From positions 17,664 through 81,663 of the forward strand of contig JAHLVW010000045.1 of assembly GCA_019058275.1 (NCBI GenBank): a stretch of DNA of 64,000 bases. Direction: 5' to 3'. The notes below the pieces were generated by a model that did not search any database, was not told the origin of the DNA, and saw only the letters and a program-made list of their open reading frames with translations. Shown here piece by piece: positions 25,441-35,808 of the stretch (position 1 is the stretch's first letter; each line of letters opens with the position of its first letter). The DNA is from Candidatus Heimdallarchaeota archaeon (GTDB lineage: Archaea > Asgardarchaeota > Heimdallarchaeia > JABLTI01). Both the position numbers and the translations under genes were made by a program.

Positions 25441-27995
25441 GTGGTTATAATCTTGAACGGGAAAGAAAAAGCCAAATGGAAGCAATCATGCTTAATTTCT
25501 ATTCTATTGTTAGTTGCATCTTTAAGCTTAGGGTACATTATATTAAAACCAACTCATGTTAATGGTAGTGAACCTACAATAGATTCTACTTTGAGTAGCA
25601 ATTTTGTACTTGCTAATGCAAACTTTTCCAAGGTCAGCGAGTATGATAATAATTTTGACAACTTTGATACAAATGATTTATTTATTTCAAATAATTGAGC
25701 TTTTCTTGCAGCTGGATATGCAGGGTTAATTATTTTTGATGTAAGTGAAATAACCTCTCCCAAGATAATTGGGCAGTATGCGGATGGAAATTCTATAGTT
25801 AGTGCTTATGCTGTAGATGATTAGTTTATTTAGCAGCAAAAAATAATGGTCTAATTGTTGTTAATTGTTCAAATATAAATAATATAATAAAAGTAGGTCG
25901 ATATGATCATTATAACATTCATGCTGTCTTTTTGACGGTAACTGTTCAAAATAATCTAGCATTTTGTGGTGCTACTTTTGAATCAGGTGAATCTGGTCTT
26001 CTTATTCTTGATTGTAGTAATTTGTATGATATAAAATTGATATACGAAAATATTGATTATTTTCGCAATTATGTTGGGTAGCTTCACATTCGAGGAAATC
26101 AGCTCTTTTTTGTTGCTGTACAAGGAATATTAATTTTTGATATAACAAACCCACAAGAAACAACTCTGATTGATACAATTAGAGGTTATACACAAATCGA
26201 GAGCATTTCCCTCGTTGAAAACATCATGTATACCTGTTCAAACTTCTATGGATTTCTTATTTATGATATAACCAATATCTCTGATCCAATTTTACTTGGC
26301 AGATACCAAGAGGGAATAAGACCTTATGATGTCACAGTTGAAGATGATATCGCTTATATTGCCTGTAGAACTTATGGACTGATTTTGTTAGATGTTACTG
26401 ATAACATGAACCCTACAAGATTATCCTACAATGATAGAGGTGGTTCTAAAAGCAGTCTGTGGTATCTGAATGATCATGTAATAATAAATGATGGTGAAAA
26501 TCTACTCCAAGTATTTGATGTCACCAATTCTTTAAACCCAATCAATATCTATAATCAAAGTCAAAGTGGTTATTCAACAGCTGTTGCATACTCAAATGAT
26601 GAAATTTACATTGCAGATGGATTTGAAGGTTTGGAAATAATAGATACTACTAATGTTCTTCATCCAACAAAGATTGCTACTTTTAACGAGGTTGGGTACA
26701 ATACTACAGATGTTTGCATTGTGAATGACGTTGCTTTTCTTGCTGATGTGGTGTTTGGGTTAGTATCCATTGATATTTCTGTTAGTTCAAACCCTATAAA
26801 AATTGCCAATTGGACCGATGGGGGGCTACCCATTAGGGTTGCTGAGCAAAATGATGTTGTCCTTTTAGTTGATTATTCAGATGGGTTAGAAATCTTCAAT
26901 GTTAGTGACCTAGCAAATCCTGTGAAAACTTTTACGTATAGTATTGTTGGTGCAAAAGATGTGTTAATTGATAGTACTACTGCTTACTTAGCTGTTGAGA
27001 ATTCAGGTATCGTAGTCCTTAACATTACAGACATTTATGCCCCAACTGTTATAGATACAGTCTTAGATAGTGGACCAGCTAATGAATTAGAAAAGGAAGG
27101 TAATTTCCTCTACTTGGCAGATGGAACTAATGGCATTGAGATTTATAATGTAACAGATGTTTTCAGTATCTCAAAAATTACTCCTACAGGGAATGTGAAC
27201 TTTGCAAAAGGAGTAACATATAGTGACAGTATGCTTTATGTAGCAAATGGTTTTGATGGGGTAACAATCCTTGAAGTCTCACAATACACAGATTTGGTAA
27301 TTGTTGGGCAATTCGATGATGGTGAAAAGACTCACTCTATTGCTATTTATCAAGAGTTCATATTTATAGCAGATGGTTATGATAATTTAGATGTTATAAG
27401 TAAATACAACGATAATGATGGTCTTGTAGATTATGTTGAAAACAACATCTATAATACTGATCCTAATGATCCCGATTCTGATCAAGATGGTTTGTCGGAT
27501 TTTGAAGAACTGCTGATGTATAATACTAATCCTAACAATTCAGATACAGATTCTGATCAACTACCTGATTTATTTGAATTAGAGAATTCATTGAATCCTT
27601 TTGAAGATGATGCTACAGAAGACCCCGATGAGGATGGTCTAACGAATTTAGAAGAGTATGGGTACTTGACTGACCCTCAAGATGAAGATACAGATGATGA
27701 TTTTCTTACAGATTATGAAGAGGTAATTGACTACAATAGTGATCCAAACAACCCGGACACAGACGGAGATGGTTGGTCAGATAGTTGGGAAGTATATTAC
27801 GAAACTGATCCACTTGACCCTACTGATTATCCAGATTTAGAAACAACCCCACCATTTACTGAACCCCCTCCTGATTCGCTGTTCAGAGGACCTTTCAGCT
27901 ACTATTACCTTCTTGTGATTATAGGAGGACCATTATTAATAGCAGGTATTGTATATTTAGCAATTAAATTGTTTAAGAAACCAGATATTGTCTAA
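25441..27995 (+). pseudogene. Broken LVIVD beta-propeller surface protein with Ca-binding repeats and C-terminal anchor
   Basis: This was one gene of about 850 codons. The 5' part encodes a signal segment (CLISILLLVASLSLGYI). Then come many LVIVD-type propeller blades such as DGLEIIDTTNVLHPTKIA, about five thrombospondin-3/EF-hand-like repeats (DPDSDQDGLSD, DPNNPDTDGDGWSD) and a C-terminal membrane helix followed by KLFKKPD. Three lesions interrupt it: TGA at 25696-25698, a one-base loss near 25821, and TAG at 26079-26081. The open part from 26226 to 27995 still codes for 589 residues. The start is a GTG or TTG near 25441-25453. Sequencing error is the alternative for some of the lesions. Confidence 0.75.
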
Positions 27996-28061
27996 TCTCA
28001 CAATAAAAATTATATTATCTTTTTCCATTTTCTCTTAGAAAGTTCTGTGGACAGGAATCAT

Positions 28062-28832
28062 ATGGTTGACATGGAGAGGATTACTTCAGTAATAACAGCA
28101 TTTGAAGAATGCATTCAAGAATTACAGGTTGAAGGATTAAAATCACACTTAGACTTGCAAAACGACAATATTTTTTGTGAGCTTGCTTCGTATTTGGTAC
28201 AGCAATGCAATACCTCAAAGCAATGTTTAGATATTCTTATGCGAATTGCAGAACTTTACTCCAATATAATGGTAAAGGATATTTCACTCATCGATAAAGT
28301 CGTTCAAATTTGCAAACAAGAAGAATTAACCATTACTCCTTATGTGATAGGAATTTGGGAGCACGTGAATCTAATAGATAGTATAAACTTGATTGTTGAG
28401 CAAATTAACGAATTACATCCATTTGCTAATGATTTTTCATTAGTTCAATCTTTTGAGGAGAAAAGTTGTTGGTCTATTGAAAGAATAAAAGAAACAATTC
28501 AAGCTTTTGCTCATTGGGTAGATGAGGAGTTAGTACCTTTAGCACAAACAGAAAATTATTACTTGGAACTAGCTGAATTACTCTCTCCTTTAATACACAA
28601 TCCTTCTCGAAAAGTAGCTAATGAACCTTTCTCTAATCAAGTCAAGTGGTTCTGGGATTTAACTCAGCACAAGTATGATGAATCACCTACTAGTTGTTAC
28701 AAAAAAATCTGCTATACTTTAGCTGAACTTAATATTGAACTTGCAGCTTCCAAAGAATGGATTCCATATCCTAACAAAGAATTTCACACTATGTTTTTGA
28801 TTACAACATACCTTGAAGGAATAGATGTATAA
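28062..28832 (+). CDS. Hypothetical alpha-helical protein
   Basis: This protein of about 256 residues is predicted to be all-helical and acidic, with no membrane segment and no motif I recognise. It is fairly rich in Cys and Trp for this genome, but the cysteines are not paired as metal sites. I choose the ATG at 28062, six bases after AGGAA; a GTG at 28047 is possible. It sits between the broken surface protein and trpS and has its own gaps on both sides. Confidence 0.5.
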   Translation: MVDMERITSVITAFEECIQELQVEGLKSHLDLQNDNIFCELASYLVQQCNTSKQCLDILMRIAELYSNIMVKDISLIDKVVQICKQEELTITPYVIGIWEHVNLIDSINLIVEQINELHPFANDFSLVQSFEEKSCWSIERIKETIQAFAHWVDEELVPLAQTENYYLELAELLSPLIHNPSRKVANEPFSNQVKWFWDLTQHKYDESPTSCYKKICYTLAELNIELAASKEWIPYPNKEFHTMFLITTYLEGIDV

Positions 28833-28934
28833 TTCATCCATTTAGGGTATTAATCACTCATAATTATCAGTAATTTTTTTATAGATGTATTTTAAGTAAC
28901 AACTAAGGTTGCAATCATGTTTACCTTGAAAATT

Positions 28935-28979
28935 CATCTAGATATCACTTGGCGTGATTGGTTTTAATCCCTCTAGATG
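28935..28979 (+). promoter_or_regulatory. Structured leader candidate upstream of trpS
   Basis: CATCTAGA (28935-28942) and TCTAGATG (28972-28979) form a perfect 8-bp stem. Inside it ATCAC and GTGAT make a second 5-bp hairpin with loop TTGGC. It lies in the 220-base gap before trpS, about 75 bases from the start codon. No known leader class is recognised. Confidence 0.35.
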
Positions 28980-29052
28980 ATGTTAGGTAAAGCAAGCAGC
29001 TGTTTTTAACATTCTTTGGAGGTTTTTTAAATTACAAAAGAGTTGATAATAG

Positions 29053-30141
29053 ATGGCATTTGATGGGAAAATTACTGATACACAGAAAGCAATATCTGAA
29101 TTTGGAATACAAGACATTGGTGAGATAGTTGACTCTCTCAAGGGGGATTTGTTACATCCTTACCTTGAAAGAGGATTGATGTTCGGGCATACAGATGCTA
29201 CAAAGATTTTTGATGCTATTAAAAAGAAAATCAGTTTTGCAGTTATGACCGGTATAAAACCAACAGGGCAGTATCATATCGGTTCGCTTATTACATGCAA
29301 TGAGGTTTTGTACTTTCAATCATTAGGAGGAAAAGTCTACTTCTGTGTAGCAGACATGGAATCTTATTTGCATAGCGGTACTTCACTAGAAGAAGGACAC
29401 AACACTGCAATAGACAATGTTGCTGATATTCTAGCGTTAGGGTTGGATTACAAGAATTCCTATATCTATAAGCAATCTGAGCAAAAGGACGTACTAAAAC
29501 TTGCTGTGCTATTTACAAAAAACATTACTTACAACATGATAAAAGCAATCTATGGAGAGCAAGCATTTGGAGCATATCAAAGTGCTTTGATTCAAGCAGG
29601 CGATATCCTTTTACCACAGCTAAAGCAGTATGAAGGTCCTTGCTTAACAGTCACTCCTGTCGGATTAGAGCAAGCACCACATGCAAGATTAACAAGAGAT
29701 CTAGCAAGGAAACAGCTATTTCGTGAACATTATGGTTTCAAGATGCCTTCATTTACATTTCATCAAATATTGGGTTCTCTTGATGGTGGAGATAAAATGT
29801 CTAAGAGTGCTGGACATAGTTTTATGTTAACTCTTTCTGAAACGTCAAAATCACTGAAGAAAAAGATTGCTCTTGTCTTTACAGGTGGAAGAGAAACTAA
29901 ACAGGAACAATTAGAGCTTGGTGGTAGACCAGATATTTGCCGAGTGTTTGACCTTTACAGATTCTTCTTCATGAATAGGGAAGATGAACTCAAGAAACGA
30001 CAAAAGGAATGCAAAACTGGTAAAATTCTCTGTGGTGAATGTAAACAGGATTTATTCTCAAGAGCATGTAAATTTATTGAGAAGCATCAAACGAAGAAAG
30101 AATCCAAATTCGACTTAGCTAAACAAATTCTAGAGGAATAA
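29053..30141 (+). CDS. trpS: Tryptophanyl-tRNA synthetase
   Basis: This class I synthetase charges tRNA-Trp. The HIGH-type motif reads YHIGS (His75) and the second signature KMSKS is intact (248-252). TGIKPTGQYHIGS and VGLEQAPHARLTRDLA are typical of the archaeal/eukaryotic TrpRS branch rather than the bacterial one. A cysteine set near the C terminus (CKTGKILCGECK) could bind zinc. The length of 362 residues is normal. An in-frame TAG directly before the ATG fixes this as the earliest ATG-type start. GGAGG occurs about 35 bases upstream, too far to be its ribosome site. Confidence 0.93.
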   Translation: MAFDGKITDTQKAISEFGIQDIGEIVDSLKGDLLHPYLERGLMFGHTDATKIFDAIKKKISFAVMTGIKPTGQYHIGSLITCNEVLYFQSLGGKVYFCVADMESYLHSGTSLEEGHNTAIDNVADILALGLDYKNSYIYKQSEQKDVLKLAVLFTKNITYNMIKAIYGEQAFGAYQSALIQAGDILLPQLKQYEGPCLTVTPVGLEQAPHARLTRDLARKQLFREHYGFKMPSFTFHQILGSLDGGDKMSKSAGHSFMLTLSETSKSLKKKIALVFTGGRETKQEQLELGGRPDICRVFDLYRFFFMNREDELKKRQKECKTGKILCGECKQDLFSRACKFIEKHQTKKESKFDLAKQILEE

Positions 30142-30245
30142 TTTATGCATAAAGAAAATCTATCTGTGAAATATTATCTAAAAAACAAAATACTAAATTG
30201 TTTTATGAACCATGCTAAACTTGGTATTTGGCATAGCTGAAAATT

Positions 30246-30623
30246 CTATCTCTTTCTTTCTTTACGTGTATGACCTAGATTATAAGGATCGAAACTTCTT
30301 ACAGCTCCTTTTGAAGGTTCTGTAGAAAGCTGTCCATGATAGATTTCTCGTTCAATTTTTGTCTCCTTAATTCGTTTTAATTCTGCATCAAAATCCTCTT
30401 TTAAAATATCAAACCATGCATATGTACCTTCGATTTTGATAACTTTATCAGCTTCAATAGGTACGATGATACTCTTTCTAAATCTCTTATTAACAAGTAT
30501 CATTGCATATGGTTTGTATCTTTTAATGGTCTTGCCAGGTAATTTATCGATTCTAATAATTTTTCCCAGTTTATTGTTTTCTTTATCAGCTGCTATTTTT
30601 GCTATTAATCTTTTATAGTTCAC
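30246..30623 (-). CDS. PRC-barrel-like domain protein, copy 2
   Basis: This 125-residue paralog of the protein at 23956-24345 shares its strand order (KLGKIIRIDKLPGKTIKRYK, then SIIVPIEADKVIKIEGTYAW). The C terminus after residue 95 differs but ends in the same HTRKERKR-type basic tail. GAGAGGATG precedes the ATG as a ribosome site. A short block just beyond its stop (ATGCTAAACTT) also occurs beyond copy 1, so the duplication may have included flanking DNA. The role is unknown. Confidence 0.6.
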   Translation of the reverse strand: MNYKRLIAKIAADKENNKLGKIIRIDKLPGKTIKRYKPYAMILVNKRFRKSIIVPIEADKVIKIEGTYAWFDILKEDFDAELKRIKETKIEREIYHGQLSTEPSKGAVRSFDPYNLGHTRKERKR

Positions 30624-30695
30624 ATCCTCTCACCAGAATTCTACCTAGCATAAAAACGGATTATCTGTTATTTAAAGATTAATGTTCTTAATTCC

Positions 30696-31754
30696 CTAAG
30701 AACCATTTATATGTTGTCCATTTGATGAACCATTCTTAATCTGCTCTTTAATAGCCTTATTTTCAAAAATTACAGTTATTATTATTCCAATTGCAACAAG
30801 AGTCATGCCAAGAAAGGTTGTCCAAAATGGCACTTCTCTGAAAAATCCGTATGCTAGCAGTGTTGCTCCAAACATTTCTCCTAGTGCTGTAACAGTAATA
30901 ACTGGTGCTTTGATGTACCCTAAGCTATAATTATAAAGTGAATGCCCAAGACAAGAAGGTCCAAGCGCAAGCAACCCAAAAAACATGAAGTGTTGCCATT
31001 TTAGGCCACTAATTATACTACCACGAGTTATTGGATTTGCTAAAACATAAATTAACAAAAATAGTGTACAGAAAGCATAAACTATTGTTGCATAAGAAAA
31101 AACATCTAATTTTTCTCTCTTCTTTCTACCAATAACAAAATAACCTGCACCAGTAATTGCTCCAGCAAGAGCTAATAAGTCTCCATAAAAATAGCCGGTT
31201 TCGTCACTTACAATGAAATCTGACACACCAACCATAATAGCTCCAACCAAAGCTAAAATAATAGCTATAAATTGAGACCACGAAACTCTCTCCTTAAGAA
31301 AAATGAGTGATAAAATGAGAGCAAAAAAAGGCATCAAATAGATAATAGTAATTGAATTTGCTACACTCGTCATTTGTAAAGACATATTCCATGTGGTAAA
31401 ATGAATTGCAAGTAATAGACCTGATAGAGAAAGTAATGGTATATCATCTTTAAGACTAACTTTCTTGAATTCTTTCAGATTCCTTGTTAGTAAAGTACCA
31501 ATAAACATTCCAATAGTTGCAAAGAATAACCGCCAAAAAGCAATCACTGAAGCATCTGCTGGTTCTAAACCCAAATCTACTGCATCCTTGCCTGCATAAC
31601 GAATTAGGATAGATGCAAAAGAAGTCATTATCATAGCAACAACTATGAGAATGTAAACATGCTTAGGTATTCCTTGTTTTTTTTCTTTCTGTATAGGAAC
31701 CTCTTCAGGTATTTCTTTCTTCTCAGAAGGTCCTTGGTTATTATTCACAGTCAA
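30696..31754 (-). CDS. EamA/DMT-family transporter
   Basis: This 352-residue protein has about ten hydrophobic helices arranged as two EamA repeats. The first contains ASVIAFWRLFFATIGMFIG and the second begins after the central KKREKLD loop. The N-terminal 28 residues are hydrophilic and rich in Lys, Glu and Pro. Members of this superfamily export or import amino acids, nucleotide sugars or other small metabolites. The substrate cannot be predicted here. The gene is monocistronic. Confidence 0.85.
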   Translation of the reverse strand: MTVNNNQGPSEKKEIPEEVPIQKEKKQGIPKHVYILIVVAMIMTSFASILIRYAGKDAVDLGLEPADASVIAFWRLFFATIGMFIGTLLTRNLKEFKKVSLKDDIPLLSLSGLLLAIHFTTWNMSLQMTSVANSITIIYLMPFFALILSLIFLKERVSWSQFIAIILALVGAIMVGVSDFIVSDETGYFYGDLLALAGAITGAGYFVIGRKKREKLDVFSYATIVYAFCTLFLLIYVLANPITRGSIISGLKWQHFMFFGLLALGPSCLGHSLYNYSLGYIKAPVITVTALGEMFGATLLAYGFFREVPFWTTFLGMTLVAIGIIITVIFENKAIKEQIKNGSSNGQHINGS

Positions 31755-31879
31755 TGGAATCTAAAGAATATGGTCTGCTTGTTTATTAAATAAATTCCCT
31801 TTATGTTTAATAATAAAATAAAACCCAGTAAAAACTAGAATGAAAAAAGAAAAAAATGAAAGCTAATTGCCTACAATTA

Positions 31880-34800
31880 TTATTCATTTATTTCTTTGAA
31901 GCTATCTGTCATTTCTTTAATGTGATCATTTATGACAACAGATAGGTTATTATTTCTATCAATGGATGAAATAGTCCTTTTTGTAAAGCTTTCAATCTGC
32001 TTCAGCATAACCTCTTCCAAATCATCTACTGATTTAAGGAAAACCTCAGCAATTTCCTCATTGCTTCTATTTGAAAGTACAAATTGTTTTCTTGCGAATA
32101 AAGCTACTTCTCTCTTTACCTTCTGTAGCACTCGATTAAAGCCATCTAGTAGTTCTTTCGTTAGTCTTTCAGTGCTCAAACCAACTCTATCCCCCATAGC
32201 ATTGACTTCAACATCTAATTCTTTCAAAAATCTACAAGAAAAACTTTCACAAGTAGAAATGGTCTTCAATGCAGCCTTTTCTGCTTCTTTCAAATCCTGT
32301 TTCAAGGATTCATTCAGATTACTAATCGCTTGACCATAGGTTCTCAAGTGATTTCTGCCAATGTCTCTAAAACCAATCTTGTATTCCTCAATTCGCCTTG
32401 ATTCATTTTCAATACGAGTAATAACTTCATCTGTAAGGTTTTGTCTAATGCTCTCAAGGCTTTCAGTGTATCTTTCTTCTATTCCAAGAACAGCTTGTTC
32501 ACCAATTACGACTACTCCTTCGGTTTTTCGAGCTGCTTCAGCAGTAATATTTCCAACTGTACTGAAGATTGCTCCTTCTATACCAGAAGTTTTCGTTTCA
32601 AGTTCTTGAACTGATCTGTTAATATCAGTCTCTATAATGTTCATTAGTTCAGTAGCAACATTCTCATTAAATTGCTTCAATTCATTATTTGATTGTGATA
32701 GAGTTGCTAGTTTATTCTCGAGATTTTCCTGAATTGCTAGTGTAAATTTATTCTTAAATTCGTAAACATTCCCGATTTGACTTTCTTGTAAAACACTTAA
32801 TTTTTGCTCAAAAGTCCTAATTTGGTTACTAATTAATCTTGCTAATTCGTTGTTGTTAGCTATTAAATCGTTTTTAAGTTTTTCATCTAAAGCATTTAAC
32901 TCAATTTCCTGCTTGTTAATCTCAGCAGCAGCTTGTCCAAAAATCTTTTCAGATCCTTCCCATAAATTAGTTCGAAGAACTTCAGCTGTGGAATTCACAC
33001 CATTAGCTAAATCTGAAACGACCTTTTCTGTAAGATTAGTAATTGTCGTTCTAGTGTTTTTCTCTTGATTAAGTAGAGATGCGACGTCTCTTGCAATAGT
33101 CTTCTCAATATCCTCAAAACTATCTTTTGTTTTTTTGACATAATTCTCTCGAGCTTTTTCAAAAACTTCTTTCAAAGATTCAATTTCTTTAGAAGTTCGA
33201 CTTCCCCTTCTATTGACTGCATTTTCAAGCGATTTGCCAACTTCCCTTCTATTTCTATTGAAGGATTCAAGCTCTTCGGAGAAGAAACGCTCAATTCTTC
33301 TAATGAGCTTTTCATACAAGTCTTTATAGTCATCAGAGATTTCATCTATGAGTTTTATTGATGGACGTTTGGTTTCATCGATCAGTTTATCTTGAACTTT
33401 CTTAAATTGTACCAATCGATTATTAATTGTCAAACTATCTTTTTTCAAAGTGTTTCCAATTTCATCAAGTGATTTTCTCAATAAATTATTAATATTATCT
33501 CCAAAACCCTTGAAGCTCTTCGAAATATCATTGTAAGATTGTTGGACTACATTAACAATTTCTCTCTCCGATACTTGCTCACTGCTTTGTATTTTATCAA
33601 TAATCTCATCAATTTCGTTTGAAAGAACCTCCATACTCTCATCTACTTTATTATTAACTTGTTGTGTCAATAAGTTAACACTTTCACCTCTCCATCGTTC
33701 CAGCTTTCGAGTTAAATTTGCTACCTCTTTGCTTGTATTTTTAAGCTCCTTGTCATGTGTATTAGAGAAATCTTTGAAGATTGCTTGGAGTCTCTTTTGA
33801 CTTGAATTAAGTCTATTTTTTAGCAAATCATGATTGCTATCAATTTCCTTATCAAATTTATCTATTAATCGGTCAATATCTTTCTCAAAATTTTCCTCTT
33901 TCTTTATAGTTTCATTATCAAATCCTTTGCTAATACGCATAAGATCTCCTGTTAGTACCTTGTCGAATTTCTCCAAAAATGCTGATTCATCATTCTCAAT
34001 TCTATCTTGTAGTTGTTCTAGGTTTGCCATCAAAGTGTTAATGGGTTCTGTCAAGGACATATTTATGAAACTGACAAGGTTTTGTACACCAGCTCCATGA
34101 TTTTCAACTGCATAAAGGAAGTCAGTTTCTAATCGAGCAACAAGATCACTAAGATCCATTTGGTATTGAGCAACAGAATGGTTTAGAATAATGATGAATA
34201 GCTCCATCATTTCGTTTAAAACTTCTCGAGTCTTGTTAGCAGTTCTATGTGTTAAATTGGTTTTCTCTTCCTGGTTATTTTCAGCTGATTGTTCATATTT
34301 TGAGCTTAAACCTTCTAGTTCTACCTTTGCTCCAGCAATATTCCCTTTGGTTTGTTCAAGTAATGTATTTACTTTACCATTAAATTCCAATGTGAGTTGT
34401 TCAATAGCATCACCAAAGATTGAAGTATGGGTTTCCATTAACCTTGCTAATTCTTGGAATTGAGTATCTAAACTTTCATTGAGCTTTTGGGTTGATTCAT
34501 TAGCAATTTTGGCTGTTTTAGGTCGTAATCCTTCAATACAGGAAATCATAGGACGTTTTTGTTCGGTTAAAACTCGTAAAATCTCTGTTTGGAAATTGTT
34601 AGAAGCTTCTTGTATTGCTTCTTTAAGAGAATTAATTGCCTGTTCAATTTGGTCATTAATGGGTCTTGTAACCTTCTCTAAATCCTCAATACCTGAATCT
34701 AATACAGTGAAAATAATATCCTCAAAGGCATCTTGGGATTTACTAAATGCATCTTGAACTTCATCAAAGGCTTTGTTTGCATTTGTTTCAAAATCAATAA

Positions 34801-35473
34801 CATTACTTACTCGAGCATCAACGGTTGTTTCCATCTTATTTCTTACACTTTCTTGTGCTTCTGACAATAATCTAGAGAATTTCTTTGACAATGGTTCTAG
34901 ACTTCTAATAATATTAGCACAAGTTTCATCTGAACGAACAGATGATTCTGCTAAGAATTCATTGGATGTTTGAGCAATTCTACCTAAATCTTTCAAATCC
35001 ATTTCAACAGAAGCTAAAATACCACTAAAGGAAGCATCCATGGCCATCTCTAAATCCTTAATATCCTCTTCAGAATGATCTGTTCGTTTTTGTCGTTCGC
35101 CTGCACTTGCTTCACGAACGTTTTTGATAGCATTTTCAGTGAAATTATTAACGACTTGAGTTGTTGCCTTGAGTTCGCTTTTACGAGCTTCTAAAGAATT
35201 GATTAGTCTATCAATAATACTCACAAACCGTGTTACAGGAAAGATTGCAACATAGCGTAGATCTTCTTCCCTATCACTTTGAAGAGGGCTAACTAACCCT
35301 CTCTCAATGAGGCGATCTAACATTGCAGGAACTCTTCCTTTTGATAAGTTACCTCGTTCAGCAATTTCTAAAACAGTGCTGGCACCGTAATTAGACAAAG
35401 CTGAGAAAATTCTTTTCTCATTTGCTGTTAAACGAGGTAATAATTCTAGTTTTTTCGCTTCCTTTACAGCCAT
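31880..35473 (-). CDS. Giant coiled-coil protein with N-terminal TrmB-like winged helix
   Basis: This 1197-residue protein starts with a winged helix at about 10-80: ANEKRIFSALSNYGASTVLE, then NLSKGRVPAMLDRLIERGLV, as in TrmB/MarR regulators. From about 90 to the end it is continuous heptad-type helix with recurrent patterns such as VDESMEVLSNEIDEIIDKI. There is no Walker motif, hinge or membrane helix. The length and layout suggest a DNA-tethered filament or scaffold, in the style of chemoreceptor or apolipoprotein-like helices. GAGAGGATG precedes the ATG. It mirrors the 543-residue protein at 12635-14266, whose winged helix is C-terminal. Confidence 0.75.
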   Translation of the reverse strand: MAVKEAKKLELLPRLTANEKRIFSALSNYGASTVLEIAERGNLSKGRVPAMLDRLIERGLVSPLQSDREEDLRYVAIFPVTRFVSIIDRLINSLEARKSELKATTQVVNNFTENAIKNVREASAGERQKRTDHSEEDIKDLEMAMDASFSGILASVEMDLKDLGRIAQTSNEFLAESSVRSDETCANIIRSLEPLSKKFSRLLSEAQESVRNKMETTVDARVSNVIDFETNANKAFDEVQDAFSKSQDAFEDIIFTVLDSGIEDLEKVTRPINDQIEQAINSLKEAIQEASNNFQTEILRVLTEQKRPMISCIEGLRPKTAKIANESTQKLNESLDTQFQELARLMETHTSIFGDAIEQLTLEFNGKVNTLLEQTKGNIAGAKVELEGLSSKYEQSAENNQEEKTNLTHRTANKTREVLNEMMELFIIILNHSVAQYQMDLSDLVARLETDFLYAVENHGAGVQNLVSFINMSLTEPINTLMANLEQLQDRIENDESAFLEKFDKVLTGDLMRISKGFDNETIKKEENFEKDIDRLIDKFDKEIDSNHDLLKNRLNSSQKRLQAIFKDFSNTHDKELKNTSKEVANLTRKLERWRGESVNLLTQQVNNKVDESMEVLSNEIDEIIDKIQSSEQVSEREIVNVVQQSYNDISKSFKGFGDNINNLLRKSLDEIGNTLKKDSLTINNRLVQFKKVQDKLIDETKRPSIKLIDEISDDYKDLYEKLIRRIERFFSEELESFNRNRREVGKSLENAVNRRGSRTSKEIESLKEVFEKARENYVKKTKDSFEDIEKTIARDVASLLNQEKNTRTTITNLTEKVVSDLANGVNSTAEVLRTNLWEGSEKIFGQAAAEINKQEIELNALDEKLKNDLIANNNELARLISNQIRTFEQKLSVLQESQIGNVYEFKNKFTLAIQENLENKLATLSQSNNELKQFNENVATELMNIIETDINRSVQELETKTSGIEGAIFSTVGNITAEAARKTEGVVVIGEQAVLGIEERYTESLESIRQNLTDEVITRIENESRRIEEYKIGFRDIGRNHLRTYGQAISNLNESLKQDLKEAEKAALKTISTCESFSCRFLKELDVEVNAMGDRVGLSTERLTKELLDGFNRVLQKVKREVALFARKQFVLSNRSNEEIAEVFLKSVDDLEEVMLKQIESFTKRTISSIDRNNNLSVVINDHIKEMTDSFKEINE

Positions 35474-35676
35474 AATTTACATCCTCTCGAATGTTATTTT
35501 TGATATAGATTCATCGTATTTTTTTAGGTAGAATAGCTAATTTATACATTATTTGTTACTAGGATATTGCTTTTATGATTTTGGTTCTAGAACAACTCTT
35601 TAAAGCATTTTATTGCTGAAATCATCAAAAATCATTAAAAGTAAGTATTTTTGACATAGAAATAAGGTTGTAATCT

Positions 35677-35753
35677 GGGCCGGTAGATCAGCCTGGCAGA
35701 TCGTCTGTTTCGCATACAGGAGGCCGTGGATTCAAATTCCGCCCGGTCCACCA
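35677..35753 (+). tRNA. tRNA-Ala (anticodon CGC)
   Basis: The acceptor pairs GGGCCGG with CCGGTCC and includes G3:U70, the alanine identity pair. CCA is encoded at the 3' end. The anticodon arm TCTGT/ACAGG encloses loop TTCGCAT, giving anticodon CGC. The T arm is GTGGA/TCCGC with loop TTCAAAT. No intron is seen. It sits in the otherwise empty gap 35474-35808. Confidence 0.95.
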
Positions 35754-35808
35754 TTTAATTCCATTAATTTAACAAAATTTATTTTCAAAATTCCTAATTA
35801 CTAGTATT

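Noticed and set aside
25696..26081. Stop-codon recoding (selenocysteine or pyrrolysine) in the propeller gene
   Set aside because: Both a TGA and a TAG occur together with a one-base frameshift in a non-redox protein, so decay or sequence error explains it better.
31932..34973. Plus-strand reading frames opposite the giant coiled-coil gene
   Set aside because: They are low-complexity Ser/Leu-rich complements of heptad codons with no ribosome sites or motifs.
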